Source: an uncultured Chloroflexota bacterium (GTDB taxonomy: Bacteria > Chloroflexota > Chloroflexia > Chloroflexales > Roseiflexaceae). From it: DNA of 10,274 nucleotides. Below, piece by piece: positions 1 through 7,367 of this stretch. Numbering within the stretch: position 1 is the first letter of the stretch; every line of letters begins with the position of its first letter. The notes beneath the pieces were generated by a model. It saw only the letters and a list, made by a program, of their open reading frames with translations. It ran no database searches and was not told where the DNA came from. The position numbers were made by a program, and so were the translations under genes. The DNA is taken from positions 1 through 10,274 of the forward strand of contig CALFIC010000103.1 in assembly GCA_937876225.1 (NCBI GenBank), in the 5' to 3' direction.

Positions 1-726
1 GATGGCAAGCGAATTGGCTATCTCAATGGCCAATTAATCAACGAAATTGCTGGTGCGACCATTCGCGTGTTTAAGAGTGCTCCCACCGTATGGGACAATC
101 GTGGCATGCCCATTATCAGCATACCTGAGGGTGTCGCGGTGACGTTGAATATTGCGAGTGACCCAACCTATAATTATCATATCAGTGCCTTTGGTAATGG
201 GAAAGTCGTCAAAGTGAGCAATCTGAGTGTGTCAGAGACCAAAGCGAGCGAGCTTAATTTTGGTAATACTATCAAGTCGGTCAAAATTAAAAGCGCTGTC
301 AAAACGAAGAGCAGTATTTTTGTGGGGGACGAAGTAAACGTCAAAAACAAAGATACCTCAACGCAATTTTCCAATGTGGAAATTCCTGCTGATGGTATCG
401 CAGATGTCACTTCAGATGATACTACCGATCAATATTCGATTGGTGGGAATATCGATAGTAACTTTGGATTAGCTGTGGTGCAAACTGATGATTCTGGCTC
501 GGTCGCATTTTCGAATGCAGCAGTCAAAATGCTGAAGGGCGCGCGAATGTCGTTTAGTGTTAGTGCGGTTAATAAAGCTGGTGGAGCATTAACGGTACAT
601 GTAAACAAAAACGGCAGTGGTAGTACTGATCAAAAAATAACGCTTACTGATAGTGCTTCTACTGCTGCGATAGATAGCATTACTTCTGATGTGTTACCCG
701 CCGACCAAACTGATGCAAACCCGTAA
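1..726 (+). CDS. C-terminal part of a secreted protein paralogous to the next gene (5' end outside window)
   Basis: The reading frame is open from the first base, so the gene starts upstream of the window; the GTG at 67 is internal, because the codons before it continue a module also present in the next gene. The visible 241 residues match residues 378-612 of the downstream protein. The first 128 or so align without gaps at roughly 58 percent identity by hand count, with shared blocks such as GKRIGY, LINEI, FKSAPT, GKVVKVS and SVKIKSAVK. After that they diverge strongly. The last part is rich in Ser, Thr, Ala and Asn and has no membrane segment, cell-wall sorting signal or cysteine, so the protein is probably extracellular and its anchor, if any, would be N-terminal. 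By analogy with its neighbour the missing part may carry a papain-like domain, but this cannot be seen. I do not recognise the C-terminal module as a named family and assign no function. The gene is followed 59 bases later by its paralogue on the same strand. Confidence 0.85.
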   Translation, partial: DGKRIGYLNGQLINEIAGATIRVFKSAPTVWDNRGMPIISIPEGVAVTLNIASDPTYNYHISAFGNGKVVKVSNLSVSETKASELNFGNTIKSVKIKSAVKTKSSIFVGDEVNVKNKDTSTQFSNVEIPADGIADVTSDDTTDQYSIGGNIDSNFGLAVVQTDDSGSVAFSNAAVKMLKGARMSFSVSAVNKAGGALTVHVNKNGSGSTDQKITLTDSASTAAIDSITSDVLPADQTDANP

Positions 727-771
727 TGTTAGAGTGTGATTGTTGTATGTGATGTTGCGTATATAGATTAT

Positions 772-778
772 GAGAGGG
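772..778 (+). promoter_or_regulatory. Ribosome binding site deciding a GTG start
   Basis: GAGAGGG lies 7 bases before the GTG at 786. It supports GTG as the true start, since the next in-frame Met is about 80 codons further on and would remove the membrane anchor. Confidence 0.7.
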
Positions 779-785
779 TTTTACG

Positions 786-2624
786 GTGTCGAACAAAAAC
801 AACCAAGTTATTTTTACTGCAGTCATTGTTATTGCAGTGGTGTTGTGGATCGTATTTTCGGGTAGTTCATCTAAATCACCAAGTCAAGTGACTGATGGGT
901 CAGCCGAAGCTCCGGTTGCAACAGATGTCGCTGATACTACCGCAGCTACGCCGGCAACGAATGGCGACACGGCCGCGACGACGTCAGATCAGAGCGCAAA
1001 TACATCCGGTGCGAATTCGAGTGCAAATGGTTCCATGATTGCAGATAGTGGTTTCGATGTGAAAACCGATGGGTTTTCATTTGAAAACTATGGCAACGCA
1101 AAAGGTGTCTCTAACCTCAAAGCCAATGACATGCGTCGTATGTTTGGTGACAAAGTATGTACCCGCATCAAAGACAATAAATGTACGCTGACTTCTCCTG
1201 CACGGCAATGGATGAAAGAAATCAACGCGGCGATGGATGGTGGGCATTGTGAGGGTATGGCGGTGACGAGCCTCACTATGTTCCACAAAATCGAAGATCC
1301 CAATACGTTTGGCGCCCCCAAAACCAATGAATTGGTGTTTGATGGAAATGCGCCACTCCAAGAAGACATCGCGTACTGGTGGGCCACCCAAAGCACCGAA
1401 CCAACCATGAGTAGTATGATTACCGGCAAACCGAGTGACATCATCAAATTACTGGCGGCTTCGTTGAGTCAAGGCCAAAATGCAGACACGTTTTATTCAA
1501 TCGGAATCTACATGGCCGATGGTACTGGTGGCCATGCGGTGACCCCTGTGTCAATCACCGATTTGGGAGATGGTAAAGTCGGACTTAACATCTACGACAA
1601 TAATTGGCCCAATGAATTGCGCACGATTAACGTAGATACCAATGCCGAAACCTGGAACTATCAGGCTTCTATCAATCCCAATGCACAAGAATCGTTGTAC
1701 AGTGGCACCACCCTCGAACTTACCCCTTCAAAGGCCCGATTGGAAACCCAAAATTGTGATTTTTGTGGTGGTAAAGGGAGTAAAAACACGACCAAGGGTG
1801 CGATGAATACGTTTATTTTGAGTGCTGCTGGGGGTGCGTCTACTACCACCGCTGGGTCTTCTGTGGTTATTGCCCCCGGTGCTACAGGGTTAGGAACGTC
1901 ACTATTTGTGACTCCCGAAGGAAAACGGATTGGGTATGTGAATGGTAAATTAATCAACGAAATCCCAGGTGCATCTGTGAAGATTTTCAAAAGTGCGCCT
2001 ACCCTTTGGAGTGATTCAGGTTTGCCCGTCTTTCGGATTCCAAACGGGATTACCACCACGTTGCAACTCGCCAATGACCCGAAGTACAAATACAGTGTTA
2101 CTGCATATGGTGATGGCAAGGTCGTAAAAGTGTCCAAGTTAGACGTATCAGCCACGAAAGCAAGCACGGTCTACTTTGGGAGCAAGGTTGGTTCCGTCAA
2201 AATCAAGAGCGCCGTCAAAGCCACCCCGGATATCTATATTGGTGATGAAGAAGACGCCAGCAACAAAGATAGTGCGACGCAGATTTCAAATGTTGATATT
2301 TCTGAGGATGGGGAGTTCGACGTTACTTTTGATGAAGAAACTGATCAATTTAAAATTGACGGTGATGTGTCAGGTAAATTTGATCTTGATGTGATTGTCT
2401 CTGATGAAAATGGTGAATATACGTATTCGGTCAATGACGTTGCCATTGATGAAGGTGCAGATATCGAATTTGACATCGATTCTATCGATCATGAAGGTGA
2501 TTCATTGACTTTGCAAGTCGATGAAAATGGCGATGGCACCTTTGATACCCAATTAGATGTCACCGATGACAATGCTTCTGAGACTACAGACATCGTAGCT
2601 GCTGAGGATGCAATCGACAATTAG
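786..2624 (+). CDS. Membrane-anchored papain-like (candidate cysteine peptidase) protein with acidic C-terminal module
   Basis: The 612-residue protein has five parts. Residues 8-25 are a hydrophobic helix with no lipobox or clear signal peptidase site after it, so probably an uncleaved anchor. Residues 26-85 are an Ala/Thr/Ser/Asp-rich linker. Residues 95-300 look like a papain-like fold: GGHCEGMA gives the likely nucleophile Cys155, GGHAVTP gives His250, and YDNNWP (270-275) gives the usual Asp/Asn at 271-273. Cys125 and Cys133 could form a disulfide. Residues 324-330 hold CDFCGGK, a single CxxCGG motif. From about 378 to the end lies the module shared with the upstream gene, ending in a very acidic region with DENGDGTFD (579-587), matching the DxNxDGxxD calcium loop seen in EF hands and dockerins. 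The domain order and triad are seen; protease activity is inferred from them. The domain could instead be a transglutaminase-like or inactive member of the fold. The tandem arrangement with a paralogue suggests local duplication. Substrate unknown. Confidence 0.85.
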   Translation: MSNKNNQVIFTAVIVIAVVLWIVFSGSSSKSPSQVTDGSAEAPVATDVADTTAATPATNGDTAATTSDQSANTSGANSSANGSMIADSGFDVKTDGFSFENYGNAKGVSNLKANDMRRMFGDKVCTRIKDNKCTLTSPARQWMKEINAAMDGGHCEGMAVTSLTMFHKIEDPNTFGAPKTNELVFDGNAPLQEDIAYWWATQSTEPTMSSMITGKPSDIIKLLAASLSQGQNADTFYSIGIYMADGTGGHAVTPVSITDLGDGKVGLNIYDNNWPNELRTINVDTNAETWNYQASINPNAQESLYSGTTLELTPSKARLETQNCDFCGGKGSKNTTKGAMNTFILSAAGGASTTTAGSSVVIAPGATGLGTSLFVTPEGKRIGYVNGKLINEIPGASVKIFKSAPTLWSDSGLPVFRIPNGITTTLQLANDPKYKYSVTAYGDGKVVKVSKLDVSATKASTVYFGSKVGSVKIKSAVKATPDIYIGDEEDASNKDSATQISNVDISEDGEFDVTFDEETDQFKIDGDVSGKFDLDVIVSDENGEYTYSVNDVAIDEGADIEFDIDSIDHEGDSLTLQVDENGDGTFDTQLDVTDDNASETTDIVAAEDAIDN

Positions 2625-2679
2625 TAACACACCAATCCCCCTGTATGCATACCGCATACAGGGGGATTGGTGTGTTACT
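2623..2679. terminator. Perfect 26-bp inverted repeat between convergent units, likely bidirectional terminator or barrier
   Basis: Arms 2623-2648 and 2654-2679 are exact reverse complements around a 5-base loop (ATACC). The left arm begins with the last two bases of the TAG stop codon. The centre 2643-2652 is itself a palindrome (GTATGCATAC). There is no T-tract on either side, so it is not a classical intrinsic terminator. It sits between converging genes, where a hairpin would block read-through or protect mRNA 3' ends. It could also be one copy of a dispersed palindromic repeat. Confidence 0.6.
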
Positions 2680-2692
2680 CACACGTGTCCTA

Positions 2693-2758
2693 TTACAGTG
2701 GTGGCACGGAGTGTGACATTGAAGCCAACTCATCAGCAGTATTTGGGCGCGCATTCAT
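2693..2758 (-). other. 21-codon ORF overlapping the end of the permease remnant (doubtful)
   Basis: The ORF encodes 21 residues starting MNARPNTADE. Its ATG at 2758 overlaps the TGA stop (2755-2757) of the remnant permease frame as ATGA, a typical translational-coupling arrangement. Its first four residues, MNAR, are the same as those of the intact permease. It may be the start of a former next gene in the operon that was later truncated, or chance. No domain can be recognised in it. It ends about 14 bases before the large hairpin. Confidence 0.2.
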
Positions 2759-2966
2759 AAGCGTGGAGGCGAGTTTTCATCACCGAGCTTGACCGTTTCA
2801 GCAATACGCAAGCGTTGGATGGAAAGAATGCGGTGCAATTGCGTAGATGAGCACCATTGCTGCCAACGGTTGCTTTATGCCGTTTATTGTGGTTGTGCGG
2901 TTTGTGATGGGGTGTGATTTTTGCGTTGATAGAAGGCGAGACGGTATTTGCGGTAGCACGAGACAC
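2755..2966 (-). pseudogene. Frameshifted remnant of the 3' end of a second FtsX-type permease gene
   Basis: Three overlapping pieces in three different frames match, in order, the last 65-70 residues of the intact permease just upstream on this strand. The first piece has TANTVSPSINAKITPHHKP against TARTILPYIKAGVAPHPDV. The second has MVLIYAIA, identical in both. The third has QRLRIAETVKLGDEN against QRLRIADAVKLGDEN. At DNA level 2775-2817 matches 2981-3023 at about 36 of 43 bases. Between the second and third pieces the remnant lacks about 19 bases found in the intact gene, which accounts for one frameshift. The frame then runs on for SPPRL before a TGA. No start codon or upstream portion remains, as the homology stops almost flush with the end of the intact gene. 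The likely history is two tandem permease genes, one of which was mostly deleted and then decayed. Confidence 0.75.
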
Positions 2967-2975
2967 TCCGTATCG

Positions 2976-5750
2976 TTAATTTTCATCACCAAGCTTGACG
3001 GCGTCAGCAATGCGGAGGCGTTGTACGGTGTTGAATGCGAGGAGTGCTGTCCCGACTAATGCAATAGCGTAGATGAGTACCATCACCGATAATGTGCCCC
3101 AGGCCGTGAGTGGCTGATTACTGGGGACGTCGGGGTGTGGCGCAACGCCGGCTTTGATATAGGGCAAAATTGTACGGGCAGTACTGATGGCAGCGATTAA
3201 TCCGCAAATAATACCACTGCCCGTCACAATACTTTGTTCGATAATGATAACATTCCGTGCGCTATGCATGGGCATTCCCATCGCTTGGAGCATGCCTAAT
3301 TCGATTGAACGTTGGCGTAAGGTGGCGAGGGCACTCACAAAAATCGCCATAATGCTCAACCCGGTGGCTGCGACGAAACCGACACTCAACATGCCAAACA
3401 GGCCTTGGCGTTCAGGGCGGGTAAATTCGTGGATTCGGGCAACCTCGAGATCAATAATATCGAGGACTGGGATGGCAGCGCCGCGGGCGGCGGTATAAAG
3501 GTCATCGAGTGTTACGGTGATGTCACGTCGTGCCCAGACGTCACTAGGGGGCATAAAGCCGATTTCGTCGCTGATGAATGAGAGATTGGTGACGATGAAT
3601 GGATGTTCGTCGGCATATTGCCCTGGCCAGCCAGTGACGATGCCCACAATCCGCATGCGCGTTTCTTGTTCGACATCGTCGACCACCAAGGTAACAGCAA
3701 TGCGGTCACCGATGGCACTGGTGCCGGCGATGTTTTGGCTAATGATGACCCCATCACGGGTGCGGGCAAGTTGATTCATCAAGATACCGAGTGCGTTATT
3801 GTTCCCCAACCATTCATCTTGGAAATACGGCACTACGGCGGGGAAGCGTCGTCGGTCAACGCCGATAAGGTTCGTATCGATTTGTTTACCCCCGAGATTG
3901 ATGCGGGCGGCATAGATTCCCACAGGGGCATAATCGAGGAGTCCGGGGATTTTTTTGTGAGCTCCGAGTGGCGTAAGTAAATAACGTTCGCCGCTGGTGC
4001 TGGCAGTCGTGCGCGAGGCGGCAGTTTCGATAAATTGGGTGTCGGTGCCGATACGATAGCGTAAGCCATCGAGGCTGGCTTTGTCGACGGTGGCCGCCAT
4101 CGAGGCGACATACCCACCGACTCCGAGCGTCAGTGTGAGCAGGAGGATAGTAGTTTGCAGGCGTTCTGGGCGGCGTGCGAGGCTTTGAAGCGCCAGAATT
4201 GGCGCAATGTTGTCACCGCGCCGGCTGATTTTTTCTGCTAGCACAAGGAGTAACGGAATGATGCGATTGGCGATTAACGCCATGCCAAGTGTCGTAATCA
4301 CGGGGAGCGCAAGGGTGAGGGGATTGGAAAACAAATCCCCTTCGCGCGATTGTTGCGATTGTAATTGGTAATATCCATAGCCGACTGCTGCCACGACCAG
4401 CACTTCGATTAAGAGACGTGCGACAGAGCGGAGCTGGTCGCTACGCCGACTTTTGCCGCTCGTGCTCAACGTGTTACGCCCTGACATGATAACGGGGCGC
4501 ACTCCTAAGCCGATAATCAATAGCGCAATAGTAGCAAATCCTATAAATGAATTGCTGGGTAATTGGGTGATTGGCGTGGCAATGGCGGTGATTTGTAAAA
4601 AAGATTGGGTGCGTAACATGATTTGGGTGGCAAAAATAGCAGCCGGGATGGCAATGATGATAGTCAACGCGACATAACATAACCATTCAATTGCACTTAC
4701 TCCAGTCATCCAAAGCACTGAAACCCCTCGACTCCGCAACAAGGAGTATTCGTCACGGCGGCGTTCGTAGTTGATAGTGGCTAATTGCACCACAAAAAAT
4801 AATGCCAACAAGGCAATCGGTGCCGCCACCGCACCAGTACGAATCGTGAGTGCGTTAATCGTGGTTTGGGCACTCTGGAAGCTATCGAGCGGGCTCCGCT
4901 CGAGCTTGGCGGGTACTTTCGCTAATTCTTGTGCCAAGATACGAATGCGTGCTTCAAATGTGCCTACATCACCCGGTCCAAGTGCAAAAGGTGCTGGTTG
5001 TAAATACCAGGCTGCTTGGGCTACAGAATCAGGAAACACCACACTGACTTGTGTTTGCATACTTTGGGGGTCAACCAGTATCAATGTGTCAAGTGTTGCA
5101 GGATCGTACAACCAATCAGGACTCGTAGGGTTGAGTGCCTTCCAGAGACCGACAATGGTAATAGGTAAACTTTGTTTGCCATTTGCGGTGCTTGCGACAA
5201 TCGTATCGCCTACATTGAGTCCGAGCGCATTCGCATTATTTAACGAAATCATCGCCTCTGTTTGGCTGGCAGTTGATTTGGGCAAGCGACCATTGACGAC
5301 GCGCATATAATCTTCGATGCCGATTAATGTGGCAATTGGTGCAGTGCCAAGGGGGATACCTGCAGTCTGACCATCGACGAGCATGATTTGTAACGGAATG
5401 GTACGAATATGCCGGGTAATGCGTTGCAGGGGGATACCAAGGAATTGCGCAGCGTTTTGGGCTACTAAATTATCAGCGGCCAAAATCGTCCGCCATGGTG
5501 TAGCTTTACTCCCTCGGACATGGCGGAAGAGTAGTGACATGGCGGGGCGCTGGGTTTGGCGTGCTTGGCTTGCCAGCTGGTCATTGAGGATACGAAGCCC
5601 AGCTGCATCGGCATAACTCGGGACTAATAATCCGAGCGTGAGCGGTAATGTAAGGGCAATCAACAGCGCTACCGTGGCTGCCGGTGCTTGAATCGTCCGG
5701 CGCCAGGTGGCAGTCAACAATAATCGTACGGCGTGCCAACGTGCATTCAT
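2976..5750 (-). CDS. FtsX/MacB-type ABC transporter permease
   Basis: The 924-residue membrane protein has two FtsX-type units. Unit one has a helix at about 24-45, an extracellular domain (about 50-300), then helices near 305-325, 348-376 and 402-421. Two more helices follow (about 445-462 and 476-502). Unit two begins with ARRPERLQTT before a helix at 534-553, then a second extracellular domain (about 556-780) and three final helices near 785-810, 835-857 and 885-906. Two cytoplasmic signatures typical of the superfamily are visible: RRDEYSLLRSRG (331-342), and RQRSIELGMLQAMGM (812-826) after the helix near 785-810. This is the LolC/E- and MacB-like architecture that works with a separate ATPase in lipoprotein release, efflux or envelope control; no ATPase is fused or adjacent here. 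The ATG is 2 bases after the adaptor stop codon, with no strong ribosome site, so translation is probably coupled. The substrate cannot be told from sequence. No hairpin directly follows its stop. Confidence 0.9.
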   Translation of the reverse strand: MNARWHAVRLLLTATWRRTIQAPAATVALLIALTLPLTLGLLVPSYADAAGLRILNDQLASQARQTQRPAMSLLFRHVRGSKATPWRTILAADNLVAQNAAQFLGIPLQRITRHIRTIPLQIMLVDGQTAGIPLGTAPIATLIGIEDYMRVVNGRLPKSTASQTEAMISLNNANALGLNVGDTIVASTANGKQSLPITIVGLWKALNPTSPDWLYDPATLDTLILVDPQSMQTQVSVVFPDSVAQAAWYLQPAPFALGPGDVGTFEARIRILAQELAKVPAKLERSPLDSFQSAQTTINALTIRTGAVAAPIALLALFFVVQLATINYERRRDEYSLLRSRGVSVLWMTGVSAIEWLCYVALTIIIAIPAAIFATQIMLRTQSFLQITAIATPITQLPSNSFIGFATIALLIIGLGVRPVIMSGRNTLSTSGKSRRSDQLRSVARLLIEVLVVAAVGYGYYQLQSQQSREGDLFSNPLTLALPVITTLGMALIANRIIPLLLVLAEKISRRGDNIAPILALQSLARRPERLQTTILLLTLTLGVGGYVASMAATVDKASLDGLRYRIGTDTQFIETAASRTTASTSGERYLLTPLGAHKKIPGLLDYAPVGIYAARINLGGKQIDTNLIGVDRRRFPAVVPYFQDEWLGNNNALGILMNQLARTRDGVIISQNIAGTSAIGDRIAVTLVVDDVEQETRMRIVGIVTGWPGQYADEHPFIVTNLSFISDEIGFMPPSDVWARRDITVTLDDLYTAARGAAIPVLDIIDLEVARIHEFTRPERQGLFGMLSVGFVAATGLSIMAIFVSALATLRQRSIELGMLQAMGMPMHSARNVIIIEQSIVTGSGIICGLIAAISTARTILPYIKAGVAPHPDVPSNQPLTAWGTLSVMVLIYAIALVGTALLAFNTVQRLRIADAVKLGDEN

Positions 5751-5752
5751 GG

Positions 5753-7357
5753 CTATTGTCCAACCACAACATCGCCAAGACGGAGTCCTTTGAGGATTTC
5801 GACTTGTTGGTCACTATGAATGCCGGTGACCACCGTTACGCGGCGCTCTTGGTCGGCTTCACGGAGGACGACAAAGGTGCGTTCACCAAAGGTACGAATT
5901 GCTTCTGGTGGAAGCCACAAGACTTTTTCATGCCGTTCGAGAATAATTTTGACTTTAGCGACGGTATCTCCTGGTACCAATGCAAAGCCTTTGTTGTCGA
6001 CCACGGTAAATCTGGTAGTCTGATCTGGATCACCGAGTGCCCCGCCGTTTTGGCCGTAGGGTGCGGGTAAACGGCGAATAACGGCGGATAATACCAGGTC
6101 AGGACGGGTGACCGGGCGGATTTCGACGCTTTGACCTTCGCTAAGTAATTTCATGTTGTCTGCACTGAGTGATGCCGAAAACTCAACCTGTGTAGGGTCA
6201 GCTACTTCTATCGATGGTGTGAATGCCGTCACATTGGTGCCTTCAAAAATAGCCATTGAGGCAACGGTACCGGCTTGGGTGGCAACGATTTGGCCATCGG
6301 CAACTGCTTGTTTGGCTTTTTCAAAGGCGCGCTTCGCCGCATCGACAGCTTTCTTTTCGCTACTCAACGTATCAGCCATGGCACTGGCGAGTTCGACTTC
6401 GACGATTTCGAGGGCGGTACGGGCATCACGGAGCTCGGTGTTATCGCTACCAGCAAGTAATTTGTCGCGCTCTTTACGTGCTTTTTCAAAGGCAGTAGTT
6501 GCTTCGTCGATTTTGGTTTGGCGATCTTCTTTGGTGCGTTGGGCAGTGCGTTGCGCGGCTTGGACTGCTTTCTCCGCACTGCGTAAAGCATCAGTGGCAC
6601 TTACAAAGGCTTTTTCGTAAGTACGTCTACCGTCGGCATCAAGTACATTGGGGATGTATTTACCATTGACGAAAATATACGGATTGGCAGGATCGGTGCC
6701 ATAGCGATGCACCCAATCGAGATTCCAATAAGCTTTGCTATAGTCGTACTGGGTATCAATCAACGAATTGGTCGCGGTCGTAATCGCATAGGTGGCATCA
6801 TCGGCAGCGGTGGCAGTATCTTCGTCGGTAGTGCGTACTGCACGTTGTTTTTCATCGAGATTTTTTTGGGCCGCATTGAGCACATCTTTGTCACCCCCAG
6901 GTAACAACAAATTGAGTGCATCGCGGGCATTGGTGACGGCTTTACGTTTGGCGTCAATGAGCTTGGCATTCAGCTTGGCTGCGGTGGTATACGCGAGATT
7001 CGCTGCGTCCAAATCGTCACTGGCTTTGCGCAGATTATCATTGACTTCATCTTGTTTCAGTTCAGCCAATAATTGTCCACTGGTAACAGTATCTCCAATT
7101 GCGACATGGATTTTGCTAACGATGCCATCGCGTCCAAAGCTGAACGTGTTGGATTGTACTGGTACGACCCGCGCAGTTTCTTCGATGACACGTTCGATGG
7201 TTCCTTGTGCCACTGTATAGGTCAATTCGGTTAAACCGGGGTCTTCGGGGAGCGGAGTAGGCGTGGCTTGGATTGCTGACGCCCCACTGCTACAGGCACT
7301 CACACACAGTGCAACGCTACCTACTAACAATAATTTTGAAAGCAAAGTCAATTTCAT
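5753..7357 (-). CDS. HlyD/MacA-type membrane fusion (adaptor) lipoprotein with long coiled-coil hairpin
   Basis: This adaptor links an ABC permease to export across or out of the envelope. I chose the ATG at 7357 (534 residues), because AGGA sits 5 bases upstream and it begins a clean signal peptide (MKLTLLSKLLL) ending in the lipobox VSAC with Cys22. An ATG at 7393 is in frame but would overlap the upstream gene and add a charged extension. Residues about 50-103 form the first lipoyl half with the barrel strand FGRDGIVSKIHVAIGDTV. About 104-354 is Ala/Lys/Asp/Glu-rich coiled coil, broken near 210-251 by an aromatic segment (YWNLDWVHRYGTDP) that is probably the hairpin tip. About 355-415 is the second lipoyl half (TQAGTVASMAIFEGTNV), followed by a beta-barrel domain to the end with the family's typical VLWLPPEAIRT segment. 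The gene lies between the solute-binding gene (10-base gap) and the permease (2-base gap). The hairpin is long for the family. Confidence 0.88.
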   Translation of the reverse strand: MKLTLLSKLLLVGSVALCVSACSSGASAIQATPTPLPEDPGLTELTYTVAQGTIERVIEETARVVPVQSNTFSFGRDGIVSKIHVAIGDTVTSGQLLAELKQDEVNDNLRKASDDLDAANLAYTTAAKLNAKLIDAKRKAVTNARDALNLLLPGGDKDVLNAAQKNLDEKQRAVRTTDEDTATAADDATYAITTATNSLIDTQYDYSKAYWNLDWVHRYGTDPANPYIFVNGKYIPNVLDADGRRTYEKAFVSATDALRSAEKAVQAAQRTAQRTKEDRQTKIDEATTAFEKARKERDKLLAGSDNTELRDARTALEIVEVELASAMADTLSSEKKAVDAAKRAFEKAKQAVADGQIVATQAGTVASMAIFEGTNVTAFTPSIEVADPTQVEFSASLSADNMKLLSEGQSVEIRPVTRPDLVLSAVIRRLPAPYGQNGGALGDPDQTTRFTVVDNKGFALVPGDTVAKVKIILERHEKVLWLPPEAIRTFGERTFVVLREADQERRVTVVTGIHSDQQVEILKGLRLGDVVVGQ

Positions 7358-7362
7358 CACAA

Positions 7363-7366
7363 TCCT
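7363..7366 (-). promoter_or_regulatory. Ribosome binding site of the adaptor gene
   Basis: AGGA on the minus strand lies 5 bases before the ATG at 7357 and 1 base after the TAA of the upstream gene. It favours this start over the longer in-frame start at 7393. Confidence 0.65.
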
Positions 7367-7367
7367 A

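Noticed and set aside
740..767. A promoter for the complete paralogue (TTGTTG, then TATAGA).
   Set aside because: The -35 match is poor, and transcription would begin almost at the ribosome site. Co-transcription with the upstream paralogue is as likely.
1077..2167. Long minus-strand open frames inside the papain-like gene.
   Set aside because: They lie wholly within a strongly supported gene, and their proteins have no recognisable domain or ribosome site.
2847..3059. Plus-strand ORF in the intergenic region.
   Set aside because: It is antisense to the permease remnant and the end of the intact permease, with no recognisable protein features.
4771..5310. A 179-residue plus-strand open frame inside the permease gene.
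   Set aside because: It is antisense to conserved permease sequence, without a ribosome site or domain.
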